Origin: Bacteroidaceae bacterium
GTDB lineage: Bacteria; Bacteroidota; Bacteroidia; Bacteroidales; Bacteroidaceae
Assembly: GCA_016291905.1 (NCBI GenBank)
Contig: JAEEZS010000031.1
Coordinates: 62,001 to 126,000, forward strand
Direction: 5' to 3'
Length of the DNA stretch: 64,000 nucleotides
The translations under genes and the position numbers were made by a program. Shown here piece by piece: positions 25,911 to 33,961 of this stretch. Below the pieces are notes generated by a model. It did not search any database, was not told the origin of the DNA, and saw only the letters and a program-made list of their open reading frames with translations. Positions within the stretch are counted from its first letter, which is position 1. Each line of letters starts with the position of its first letter.

Positions 25911-28580
25911 TTAGTAAACAACGGCTTTCTGCCCTGCAATTACATAGACACCTGTGGATAGATCCAGGATAGTCCTGCCCGGAAGGACATGGATCGTCTT
26001 TATGTACTTTCCATCAATTGACGCAATATGAACATCTTGCTCTTCCAGGGATGTGATGACAATACTGTGCCCGCCTGAGACTTGTATGCTCTTCGCCTGA
26101 AGGGCGTTAAGCCCTGTAGTCTCATCAAAGGAAATGTACGCAGAATGCAATTGTTCCTCTTCTCTTTCTTCTGTTGTCAAACGAATGTTTGTAATACTGA
26201 TAGTACGACTTGACGGTTCAACGACCTTGTCGGCAGATACCTCAAGCACAAGTATGGGTGAATTGTTCTTTATTGGCCGTACCGTTGTCCCTGATGGCAT
26301 TAGCACGACGCGCGAGTCTTCATTATCTATAGCGGAATAAACCATGTAGCCTAAGCTGTCAAGGTCGGTCTTGACATTTGTCAAACTCAACCCTTTGGGC
26401 AGATGGATATCGCATTGAAAGGCATAATACATGTCAGATTCTGTGTTTTCACACGACAATTGAATGGGAACGTCGATGCTCTGACCAAGTTTCAATTCAA
26501 ACGGATCTGCCATAATACGGGTTGAAAGATTATGATATCCATAGGGTCTGACAGGGGTAGCACAGTCTTTTTGTTGGATGATGCGATGCACCATACTGAC
26601 GACATCGGCTGTATCGACAGAGCCGTCGTAGTTGACATCAGCCAGAGATAAATCTATCTCGGAAACAACGCCTGTCTGGATATAATCGAACGTTAGCAAA
26701 GCATCAGTAACTGTGAGTTCTCCATCTCGGTTAACATCGCCCTCTAAGCGGGTCTCAAAATCAGTTAAATCGTAGACAGTCAAGTTGCTGACAATATACT
26801 TGGCCCTATCATCCAGCCATTTCTGAGCCTTTTTAACAAGTTCTTGATAAGAGACCTTTCGCCCCCACTTCTCCATATCATGTTCAAAGGATAGATGGGC
26901 AAAGTCATAGTAGTCCTGGACAAATTCTTTCAACTCGTCAATATGGCTGTTGTATATAAAATCCATCCAGGTTTTATAGTAATATCGCTTCACAATGTCC
27001 AGTTCCATCAGGTCGTGGAAAAAAAAGTTTCCGACGGAACCATCAAGAGTGCGGAGCCACGTTGTGTTCTGATCCCTGTCAAAATAGGTGTTTGTCCTGG
27101 CGAATCCATAACTCCAGTCAAAATCCCATATAGGTCCGAAAACATATTTCGTGTCTTCCGATGCATAATTCTCCTTGAACAGGAAGGTACTTTTGGGATG
27201 GTTTAGCTCCACATTGTTGCATAAATCATTCACAAGCAAGAATCTGGCACAAGCATCAATGTCCAACAGATCACTTACTTCGTCAGATTGTAGATGTATT
27301 GCCTTCGCCAGATTGTTGAAACTCCGTTTGATTCGTTCCTTCTGCCCATATATATCTGTGGAATAATAAGAGGTAAGGTCGGGTTCTTTTATGTTTACGG
27401 GAAGATTGTAGGGATTAGAACGGAATCGGTATTGTTCGTCATACTCTCTGCTAAGTTCGAGCAGGCAGTCAGACTTTTCGTCAGCATCTAAACTGTTGTT
27501 TCCAAAGCCGACCTTTTCAGTAAACATATAATTGCCCAGATAATCACCATTCATATACAATTCCACCGGAACGATGTGGTTACATGCTGCAACGCCCGCC
27601 AGCTGCCCACTTTTAAATGCCAGGGCATTGGCGAATAATGAACCTGCCAGATAGTTCGACAAGAGCACCCAGTTCTTTCCCCCCGACAATCCAAAAGGAC
27701 TCACTTTTTCGTCAAACTTCAGGCGATAGGGCTTCTTGGGCCAACCCCAACTTGTGTTTCCACGTCCTTTAATCCATACGTCACATAAAGGGAAATCTTC
27801 ATAAACGCCATTACCCTGGATGCCGAATGAGGCTTTCACATACACATCCTTGCTGGTGACCTTTCTGCCCCCATCGATGTTGATGTCAATACGAGGTATG
27901 TTCATCGGATTGTCTGTCAGCCAATCCACATGTACCAGATAAGAATGCCCGAGGGGAACACTTCGTATGATTTCTTCTTCGTCGATTATCCAGCGCAAGC
28001 AACCTGGACTTGCTACGGTAAAGACAATATCATGGTCAAATCTATAACGCGACACCTTGCTCCTGGCTATTTTCCCCTCTGCATACACAAGGGCATCCGG
28101 TTCGCTTGTCCTGAAACTGGGTGTAAGTCTCTTACCAATCGAATTGGCGGCTATCCTAATGGTATCCAGCACGTTGAACTGTGGATTCTCGTTGCTTGAC
28201 AAACAATCCACAACTATATCCTGATGCAACGACGGATTGTATTTGTTGTTAAACTTAAAAGAGGAAAAATAGGGATAGGTGGGGGCTTCTAAACTCCACT
28301 TGCTGTACTCTGTCCCGATAAACGAAAAAAGATGTCCGTCATGGGACATGACACAAAGGGATCCGTCTGGCAATGTTTGAGGGACGGCAAAATAGTCGGA
28401 TGAAAAGGCTTCCACGCCTCCGCTTTTCAGATAAACATAATACACGTCTTCCGCCGAGGCAGAAAAGAATCCGCCTATTAGTAGAATCACAAGTAATATG
28501 TGATATAATTTATTATATGATTCTACTGGGCGCAGTAGGGCAGGAAGTTCCACTTGGAGTTGTCGGAGGTGAAGTCCCAT
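25911..28580 (-). CDS. CotH kinase-like protein with dockerin repeats and sorting-type tail
   Basis: This 889-residue secreted protein has a CotH-type atypical kinase domain (GRGNTSWGWPKKPYRLKFDEK near residue 270; later FGPIWDFDWSYGF). A dockerin-like pair of Ca-binding repeats follows (GDVNRDGELTVTDAL and ADVNYDGSVDTADVV), then a cohesin-like or beta-sandwich domain and a C-terminal tail (STGVYVIAGQKAVVY) like type IX sorting domains. The hydrophobic signal segment (HILLVILLIGGFFSASA) has no ATG directly before it. The only upstream ATG (28578-28580) lies inside duplicated GH43-tail DNA read in another frame, so the first ~18 residues are foreign and the native start may be lost. Base composition is visibly more A/T-rich than the neighbours, suggesting transfer. 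The substrate is unknown. Confidence 0.75.
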   Translation of the reverse strand: MGLHLRQLQVELPALLRPVESYNKLYHILLVILLIGGFFSASAEDVYYVYLKSGGVEAFSSDYFAVPQTLPDGSLCVMSHDGHLFSFIGTEYSKWSLEAPTYPYFSSFKFNNKYNPSLHQDIVVDCLSSNENPQFNVLDTIRIAANSIGKRLTPSFRTSEPDALVYAEGKIARSKVSRYRFDHDIVFTVASPGCLRWIIDEEEIIRSVPLGHSYLVHVDWLTDNPMNIPRIDINIDGGRKVTSKDVYVKASFGIQGNGVYEDFPLCDVWIKGRGNTSWGWPKKPYRLKFDEKVSPFGLSGGKNWVLLSNYLAGSLFANALAFKSGQLAGVAACNHIVPVELYMNGDYLGNYMFTEKVGFGNNSLDADEKSDCLLELSREYDEQYRFRSNPYNLPVNIKEPDLTSYYSTDIYGQKERIKRSFNNLAKAIHLQSDEVSDLLDIDACARFLLVNDLCNNVELNHPKSTFLFKENYASEDTKYVFGPIWDFDWSYGFARTNTYFDRDQNTTWLRTLDGSVGNFFFHDLMELDIVKRYYYKTWMDFIYNSHIDELKEFVQDYYDFAHLSFEHDMEKWGRKVSYQELVKKAQKWLDDRAKYIVSNLTVYDLTDFETRLEGDVNRDGELTVTDALLTFDYIQTGVVSEIDLSLADVNYDGSVDTADVVSMVHRIIQQKDCATPVRPYGYHNLSTRIMADPFELKLGQSIDVPIQLSCENTESDMYYAFQCDIHLPKGLSLTNVKTDLDSLGYMVYSAIDNEDSRVVLMPSGTTVRPIKNNSPILVLEVSADKVVEPSSRTISITNIRLTTEEREEEQLHSAYISFDETTGLNALQAKSIQVSGGHSIVITSLEEQDVHIASIDGKYIKTIHVLPGRTILDLSTGVYVIAGQKAVVY

Positions 28581-28623
28581 TCGGCAAGGGTGGGGTGCTG
28601 TCGGTGAGTTGTTCGATGCGCCA
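28531..28623. repeat. Duplicated GH43 gene tail, copy 2 (internally deleted)
   Basis: About 59 bp (AGGGCAGGAAG... from 28537) are identical to copies 1 and 3. One G is then missing from the G-run, and the sequence jumps to GTCGGTGAGTTGTTCGATGC, which in the intact gene lies about 80 bp further on (29491-29512). The junction is at a shared GTCGG. The block spans the gap between the peroxidase stop codon and the CotH start. Confidence 0.85.
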
Positions 28624-28628
28624 AAGCC

Positions 28629-29261
28629 TTACCGTTTGTTGTTTTTGAGGTTTTCCTTTACCGCTTTTTTCACATCGGCCTCGAGGGTGGCGAATTGGTC
28701 CGTCGGTTCGTAGCGCTTCAAAACACGTCCATCACGGGAGACAAGGAACTTGGTAAAGTTCCATTTGATGTCCGCCTTTTTGTCGTAGTCGGCATCCTGC
28801 TTGCGTAGCATCCCGTCCATGAACTTACCCGTCGGGTCGTTGAGGTCGAAACCGCTGAAGCCCTTTTGTGCCTTCAAGTAGGTGTAGAGGGGAGCCTCGT
28901 CCTTCCCGTTGACGTCAATCTTGTCGAACTGTGGGAACTGGATGTGATAGTTGGCAGTGCAGAACTCATGGATTTCCTGAATAGAGCCTGGTGCTTGCGC
29001 TCCAAACTGATTGCAGGGAAAGTCAAGAATCTCCAACCCTTCATCGTGGTACTTCTCGTACAGCGCCTCCAATTCGTTGTATTGTGGTGTGAATCCACAA
29101 CGCGTTGCGGTATTGACAATGAGCAACACTTTTCCCTTGTAGGTGGCAAGCGACACCTCGCCAGCCGCATTGTCCTTTACCTTGAAATCATATACTGACT
29201 GGGCAGAAGCCGTCAGCAGACAGACGGTTGCCAAAAGGCATGTAAAAACCATTTTCTTCAT
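28629..29261 (-). CDS. Glutathione peroxidase family protein, periplasmic
   Basis: This 210-residue protein has a signal peptide (MVFTCLLATVCLLTASAQ) and a thioredoxin-fold peroxidase domain. The peroxidatic cysteine is Cys54 (NTATRCGFTPQY), the second Cys and Gln are in LDFPCNQFG (82 and 84), and the Trp-Asn pair is in WNFTKFLV. It is a Cys-type enzyme, not a selenoprotein, and probably uses thioredoxin-like donors rather than glutathione. The substrate would be H2O2 or organic peroxides in the periplasm. It sits between two copies of the duplicated GH43 tail. Its stop codon is 5 bp from copy 2, which is unusual for an otherwise ordinary stress gene. Confidence 0.9.
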   Translation of the reverse strand: MKKMVFTCLLATVCLLTASAQSVYDFKVKDNAAGEVSLATYKGKVLLIVNTATRCGFTPQYNELEALYEKYHDEGLEILDFPCNQFGAQAPGSIQEIHEFCTANYHIQFPQFDKIDVNGKDEAPLYTYLKAQKGFSGFDLNDPTGKFMDGMLRKQDADYDKKADIKWNFTKFLVSRDGRVLKRYEPTDQFATLEADVKKAVKENLKNNKR

Positions 29262-29330
29262 GTTCGTTCTTCGCTATAAGTTTGAGATGAAAAGGGGACG
29301 AAAGCAGAAAGGACGGGGTCCTTGTCCCTG

Positions 29331-30785
29331 TTATTTGGCACTATAGGGCAGGAAGTTCCACTTGGAGTTGTCGGAGGTGAAGTCCCATTCGGCAAGGGTG
29401 GGGGTGCTGTCGGCGGGGGTGTAGAGCACGTAGCGGGTGTTGAGCTCGGCTTGTCCCGGGATACGCTTGGGCAGGAGGCGGAAGGTGCCGTCGGTGAGTT
29501 GTTCGATGCGCCATAGTTGTTCGTCGGCTCCCGTGAACGTGGTGGTGGTCAGTTCAAGCGCGGCGGTAGCGGTAAGGGCGCGGTCGGTACCGGCAACCGT
29601 GAGCTTACAATAAGGTCCGCCCAGATAACCGCCCGCCTCGGGCACGGCGCTGATGGTCCAGTGCTGATGAGGACGGAACATGTAATCGCCGCAGCGCACG
29701 GGGATGTCGCCCTCCGGCCACGTGTCGATGACGTCCTTCAGTTGCTGGTCGGGGATGGGCTTTACGGGCTCGTTGGGGTCGAGGCGCCAGAAGGACTGAC
29801 GCTCCTGCTGCATGCGGACGAAATCAACGGCGAGTTCAAGCGAGTAGCCGCGACGCTCGGATGTCAGGGCGTAGGTGCCCTCCTTGAAACGCTCGCCAGC
29901 CACGGGCCAGCCGCCCCGCCACAACAGGGGACGGATACCCAACACGCTGCGGCCGCTGCGCTCAAGGTCGGCCTCGAAATGGCACGACATGACCTCGACG
30001 CCCTCGTCGATGATGGTACGGCCGAAATGGCCAGGGCCGCACACGCGGTCGCCAGCGGCGATGACCATGCGTCCGCCGCCGTGGAACATGTCACGGCCGA
30101 CATTGTCGAGGTACGGCCCTTCGACGTTGCGCGAGCGGCCCACGACGATGTTGTACGTGGAGTTGACGCCGTCGCAGCAGGTGCCGTGGGTGCCGAGCAG
30201 ATAGTACCAGCCGTCGCGCCAGATGAGGTCGGTAGCCTCGCAGTCGATGGCAATGTCCTTCTCCTTGTTACCCTGCACGCGGTAGCCGGTGGCGGGGTCG
30301 AGCTCAATGATGCGGATGGTGCCGAAATAGGTGCCGTAGGTTGCCCAGAGGCGTCCCGTCGTGGGGTCGAGGAAGAGGCAGGGGTCGATGGCGTCCTGAT
30401 CCTCCATGCCGTCGCTGGAGCAGACTTCCACAGCCTCCGTCCAACGGAAGTCGGGGCTCGCGGGGTCGAGCGTCTTGTTCCACATGGTGAGGATGCGGCC
30501 GTTGTGTCCGCCGCCCAGTCCGCCGCCCGTGGCGCCGTAGATGCAGAGGTAGCGGTCGCCCAGCTTCATCACGTCGGGGGCTGCGCCGCCGCCCGGACGG
30601 TCGGCACCGCCGTGCCACGACCAGCCGTCGTCGGAGATAAGTCCTCCTCCGCCCGTGCCGAAGGTGTAGTACTTGCCCTCGCACTCAGCAATCGTGGAAG
30701 GGTCGTGGATATAAGGCTGGCCGACTTGGGCGTTAGCGGCTGCGCAGGTGGCCAGTACGGCCAAAAGGGTATGAAGGCGGGTCAT
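29331..30785 (-). CDS. GH43 family glycosidase (arabinosidase-like)
   Basis: The start at 30783-30785 begins a signal peptide (MTRLHTLLAVLATCAAANAQ), giving 484 residues; an ATG 81 bp upstream lies inside the previous gene. The five-bladed GH43 propeller shows the catalytic base in YIHDPSTIAECEGKYYTFGT, the pKa-modulating Asp in DQDAIDPCLFLDP, and the acid probably in IDCEATDLIW. It fits arabinanase or arabinofuranosidase types (GH43), acting on pectin side chains. A C-terminal beta-sandwich follows, ending EWDFTSDNSKWNFLPYSAK. The DNA of this last segment is the source of the three tail copies. The gap to the upstream GH43 gene is a 37-bp heptamer array. Confidence 0.82.
   Translation of the reverse strand: MTRLHTLLAVLATCAAANAQVGQPYIHDPSTIAECEGKYYTFGTGGGGLISDDGWSWHGGADRPGGGAAPDVMKLGDRYLCIYGATGGGLGGGHNGRILTMWNKTLDPASPDFRWTEAVEVCSSDGMEDQDAIDPCLFLDPTTGRLWATYGTYFGTIRIIELDPATGYRVQGNKEKDIAIDCEATDLIWRDGWYYLLGTHGTCCDGVNSTYNIVVGRSRNVEGPYLDNVGRDMFHGGGRMVIAAGDRVCGPGHFGRTIIDEGVEVMSCHFEADLERSGRSVLGIRPLLWRGGWPVAGERFKEGTYALTSERRGYSLELAVDFVRMQQERQSFWRLDPNEPVKPIPDQQLKDVIDTWPEGDIPVRCGDYMFRPHQHWTISAVPEAGGYLGGPYCKLTVAGTDRALTATAALELTTTTFTGADEQLWRIEQLTDGTFRLLPKRIPGQAELNTRYVLYTPADSTPTLAEWDFTSDNSKWNFLPYSAK
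29336..29412. repeat. Duplicated GH43 gene tail, copy 3 (in the intact gene)
   Basis: These are the last coding bases of the GH43 gene. They are identical over 71 bp to copy 1 and about 59 bp to copy 2. The shared block ends within a few bases of the stop codon in all three places. Confidence 0.85.
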
Positions 30786-30790
30786 GAGAG

Positions 30791-30822
30791 ATTGAAGATT
30801 GAAAATTGAAAATTGAAGATTG
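30791..30822. repeat. ATTGAAR heptamer array
   Basis: Four units (ATTGAAG, ATTGAAA, ATTGAAA, ATTGAAG) plus ATTG make up almost the whole gap between the two GH43 genes. Confidence 0.75.
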
Positions 30823-32823
30823 TTATTTGCGGTTGATGATAGTGTAGTTAGTGACTGGTTTTCCATTCTCGTCGATAAAGCGGGCGCACATGTCGCTCAG
30901 TCCCGGGCCGTTGATGACGGCACAGCGCAGGACGTTCCGTCCCTTCTTCAAGGTCAGGCGGGGCGAGACGCCGTCGTCCTCCACCATGCGGCGGTCGCCC
31001 GAGAGCAGCAGTACCTCCTCGTCATTGAGCCACCAGAGGGAGGCACCGTTGGAACCGGCAGCCAGGCGCACGTTCTCCATCTCTTCGGGAACGTCGAGGA
31101 CGGTCTCGCACCAGAAGTACGAGCCGTAGGTCTGCTTCCCGTACTTCTCGGCAAAGCGGAAGAGCTTGACGTTGTAGTTCTCGCTATCCAGATTGTACCA
31201 CTTGGCTTTCTGCTTAGGCAGGCTGGCCAGCTTTTCGTCGAACTGGGCGCGCAGCCACGAGTCGGTGAATACGATGTTCGAGCGGACATCAACCGCTATG
31301 GGCTCCATCAGGCTCCAGCGACGGATAAAGCCCTGCTCGTCGGGGGTTGACGGAGCGGCTCCGGCGGCTACAGGGGTGAAGTATTTCGGACGGTTCTTGA
31401 TTTGCAGCCAATCAACGCTGACGCCGCCCCCACTCGTAACGACGAGGTCGGTGACGCCCTTCGGCGTGTAGGCCAAGGGTGCTGTGAGCGTAAGCCACTG
31501 CCCCGACATGTCGCGGCGGAAGGGGCCTCCTTCGCTCTTCACCGTCACGGTAACCTTGGCAATGACTTTGCCCTTGGCGCTCTTCTCGCGGACGGACAGC
31601 TCCGTATTGTCGTCAGCCTTGACGCTGATGACAAGGTAGGCATCGGCGACGTCGCTGAAGTCAACGCCATCGTATTTCAGCCAGCTGCCCTTGGCGGGGA
31701 GCGTAGCCTGCCAGCCGCGGAAGGGACGGAGCGTGTCAACGAAGGCGATGGTAACATCGGGGCTGCACTGGCTGTAGCGGTCCACGTCGATGCGCTCGGC
31801 AGCACGGTTGATGCCCGCGCCGCGCAGGGTGGGCTTCACTTCGTTGATGGTGCCGTCGGCATTGAACGAGATGGGTTCGATGCGAGCCGAACGGCGCTTA
31901 TCGTCGCGTGGCGAATAGTCGTTGTGGTGATAGAAGATATACCACTGCCCTTGGAACTCCACGATGCTGTGGTGGTTGGTCCAACAATGGTCGGCATGCT
32001 CGGCCATGATGATGCCCTTGAAATCCCACGGTCCGAGGGGCGATTTCGACATGGCGTAGGCCAGCGTCTCGGTGGGGTTCTTGCCCTCGCCCGTTTCGCC
32101 GCGTACCCAGGGGAAGGTGAGGTAGTACCAGCTGCCCCGCTTGAAGGCAAACGGCCCTTCCTTGAAGCCGTCGGGCAGTCCCTTCATCTCTTCGCCACCC
32201 ACCTTCATAGGCGGCATCTCGGGCATGCCCTCGCGGCGCGGCATCGTTATCTCCTGCAGCTCGCCGTCCAGCTCCTTCATGTTCTTCTTCAGCTTGGCAC
32301 CACGGATGCCCATGCCGCTCCAGTAGATGTAGGCCTGGCCATCGTCGTCGAGCAGCACGCAGGGGTCGATGCCGCTGATGCCCTCGATGGGCTTGGGCTC
32401 GCACATGAAGGGGCCTTCGGGGCTGTCGGCAGTAGCTACGCCGATGGCAAAGCCTCGGCCGTCGCGTGGTGCGGCAGGGAAGTAGAAGTAGTAACGCCCG
32501 TCGCGGCAGACGCAGTCGGGAGCCCACATGGCATAGGAGTCCGTGCGCACCCAAGGCACGGCGTTCTGGGTGACGATGACGCCGTGGTCGGTCCAGTCCG
32601 TCAGGTTGTCCGTTGAGAAGACGTGGTAGTCGGCCATGCAGAACCAGTCTTGCCGGGCGCCCTCGGGCGGAAAGATGTCGTGCGAGGGATAGAGGTAAAG
32701 GCGGTCGCCAAAGACACGTGCCGTCGGGTCGGCCGTAAACTGGTCGTGAATGACGGGGTTCTGTGCTGCCGCCGTCAGCGCCAGCAACAGGAGCAATGGG
32801 GGAAGAAGGTAACGTTTCATCAA
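30823..32823 (-). CDS. GH43 family glycosidase with C-terminal sugar-binding domains
   Basis: This 666-residue secreted enzyme has a signal peptide (MKRYLLPPLLLLLALTAAAQ). Its propeller has the catalytic base Asp in FTADPTARVFGDRLYLYPSHD, the modulating Asp in ISGIDPCVLLDDDGQAYIYW, and the acid Glu in GFKEGPFAFKRGSWYYLTF, followed by TNHHSIVEFQGQWYIFYHH. Residues ~340-480 look like a CBM6-type sandwich (GVSVDWLQIKN), and a further jelly roll ends the protein. Family members cleave alpha-L-arabinofuranosides or beta-xylosides. Paired with the downstream GH43 gene, it probably trims arabinose from pectin or arabinoxylan. ATG-ATG at the start leaves a one-codon ambiguity. Confidence 0.88.
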   Translation of the reverse strand: MMKRYLLPPLLLLLALTAAAQNPVIHDQFTADPTARVFGDRLYLYPSHDIFPPEGARQDWFCMADYHVFSTDNLTDWTDHGVIVTQNAVPWVRTDSYAMWAPDCVCRDGRYYFYFPAAPRDGRGFAIGVATADSPEGPFMCEPKPIEGISGIDPCVLLDDDGQAYIYWSGMGIRGAKLKKNMKELDGELQEITMPRREGMPEMPPMKVGGEEMKGLPDGFKEGPFAFKRGSWYYLTFPWVRGETGEGKNPTETLAYAMSKSPLGPWDFKGIIMAEHADHCWTNHHSIVEFQGQWYIFYHHNDYSPRDDKRRSARIEPISFNADGTINEVKPTLRGAGINRAAERIDVDRYSQCSPDVTIAFVDTLRPFRGWQATLPAKGSWLKYDGVDFSDVADAYLVISVKADDNTELSVREKSAKGKVIAKVTVTVKSEGGPFRRDMSGQWLTLTAPLAYTPKGVTDLVVTSGGGVSVDWLQIKNRPKYFTPVAAGAAPSTPDEQGFIRRWSLMEPIAVDVRSNIVFTDSWLRAQFDEKLASLPKQKAKWYNLDSENYNVKLFRFAEKYGKQTYGSYFWCETVLDVPEEMENVRLAAGSNGASLWWLNDEEVLLLSGDRRMVEDDGVSPRLTLKKGRNVLRCAVINGPGLSDMCARFIDENGKPVTNYTIINRK

Positions 32824-32845
32824 TTTGAGATTATTGTATCGCGTG

Positions 32846-32876
32846 CAAATTTACACATTTTTTCCGTAATGTCAAT
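32846..32876 (-). promoter_or_regulatory. Putative promoter for the GH43 pair
   Basis: On the minus strand, ATTG (32873-32876) and TAAATTTG (32846-32853) are 19 bp apart. The start codon is 23 bp downstream of the -7 box. Confidence 0.5.
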
Positions 32877-32961
32877 ATAGATGTCCCCTTTTTTTATCGT
32901 AAGTTTTATTCCCCTGATGTTGACTTTTAGACAGACGGAGGCTCCGATAATTGCAAATATA

Positions 32962-32993
32962 TTTGCATTATCGCGCGGCATATTGTAATTTTG
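32962..32993 (+). promoter_or_regulatory. Promoter for the hydrolase-E2-E3-E1 genes
   Basis: TTTG (32962-32965) and TAATTTTG (32986-32993) are separated by 20 bp, an exact match to the Bacteroidota consensus. The start codon at 33013 is 20 bp beyond the -7 box. Confidence 0.65.
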
Positions 32994-33012
32994 CACCCAA
33001 ATTATAAAAAGT

Positions 33013-33957
33013 ATGAAAAGAATTGCCTTCACTCTAATGGCTCTGGCGGTAGCCTTCGCGGCTGCGGCGCAGGAGCGCGTGTTTATGCCGGCAGGTATGT
33101 TCAAGTATGCCGAGCGCGACACATGTAGCCTCTGGCTGGACATCTACAACCCCACGCCGGGGAGCGTGACGAGCATCGGGGGAAAGGAGAAACCCACGGT
33201 GCTCTTTGTTTTCGGCGGAGGATTCGTGGGCGGCGAGCGTGACAACGGCTACCAGCGCGCATGGTACAAACTCCTCTGCGACGAGGGCTACCATGTGGTT
33301 GCCATTGACTACCGCCTGGGGCTGAAGGGCTTTCACGGACGGTTCAACATGGAGTTCCTCCATGCTGTGCAGAACGCCATCGACATGGCTGTGGATGACC
33401 TGTTCAGCGCCACGCTCTGGCTCATCGAGCATGGTGAGGAGCACGGCATCGACGCAAATAACCTCGTCGTGAGCGGCTCCTCGGCAGGTGCCATCACCGC
33501 CCTGCAGGCCGAGTATGAGATTGCCAACCGCACGAACCGCTGCCCCCTGCCCCCGACGTACAACTACGCTGGCGTGATGTCCTTCAGCGGCGCGCTCTAC
33601 AGTTATCAGGGCGGCCCGTACTACAAGACGGAACCCTGCCCCACGCTGCTCTTCCACGGCACCGAGGACCGCATCGTCACCTACAAGAAAATGAAACTGG
33701 GACGTCGTTACTTCGGAGGGCTGGATTCGCTGGCAAAGCAGTACAAGAAGAAGGGCTACAACTACAATGCCTACCGCTTTGCAGGGCACGGCCACGAGAT
33801 TGCCTCTGCCATGACGCGCCTCATCCACGAGGAGCTTCGCTTCTTGGAAACCAACGTCATGCGCGGCAAGAAGCGCATCGTCGACACCCTCGTCGACGAC
33901 CCCGACATTGAGATTCCCGACTGGGCCAGCATAGACTTCAAAGCACTTTATAAATAA
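33013..33957 (+). CDS. Secreted alpha/beta hydrolase, esterase-like
   Basis: This 314-residue protein has a signal peptide (RIAFTLMALAVAFAAAAQ) and an alpha/beta-hydrolase fold. It shows an oxyanion-hole motif LFVFGGGFVGGERDN, the nucleophile serine in VVSGSSAGAITALQ, the acid in FHGTEDRIVTY and the histidine in AGHGHEIASA. It resembles the esterase/lipase group that includes feruloyl and acetyl-xylan esterases, so removal of ester groups from plant glycans is plausible. The E2 gene starts 5 bp after its stop, so the two are co-transcribed despite unlike locations (periplasm against cytoplasm). The specificity is unknown. Confidence 0.78.
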   Translation: MKRIAFTLMALAVAFAAAAQERVFMPAGMFKYAERDTCSLWLDIYNPTPGSVTSIGGKEKPTVLFVFGGGFVGGERDNGYQRAWYKLLCDEGYHVVAIDYRLGLKGFHGRFNMEFLHAVQNAIDMAVDDLFSATLWLIEHGEEHGIDANNLVVSGSSAGAITALQAEYEIANRTNRCPLPPTYNYAGVMSFSGALYSYQGGPYYKTEPCPTLLFHGTEDRIVTYKKMKLGRRYFGGLDSLAKQYKKKGYNYNAYRFAGHGHEIASAMTRLIHEELRFLETNVMRGKKRIVDTLVDDPDIEIPDWASIDFKALYK

Positions 33958-33961
33958 CGAT

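Noticed and set aside
28531-28623. Tail copy 2 as a transcription terminator or regulatory repeat
   Set aside because: It has no hairpin plus T-run, and it is plainly the coding end of the GH43 gene.
29517-30809. 430-codon plus-strand frame opposite the GH43 gene
   Set aside because: It is a shadow of the GH43 reading frame. The motifs and signal peptide are on the minus strand.
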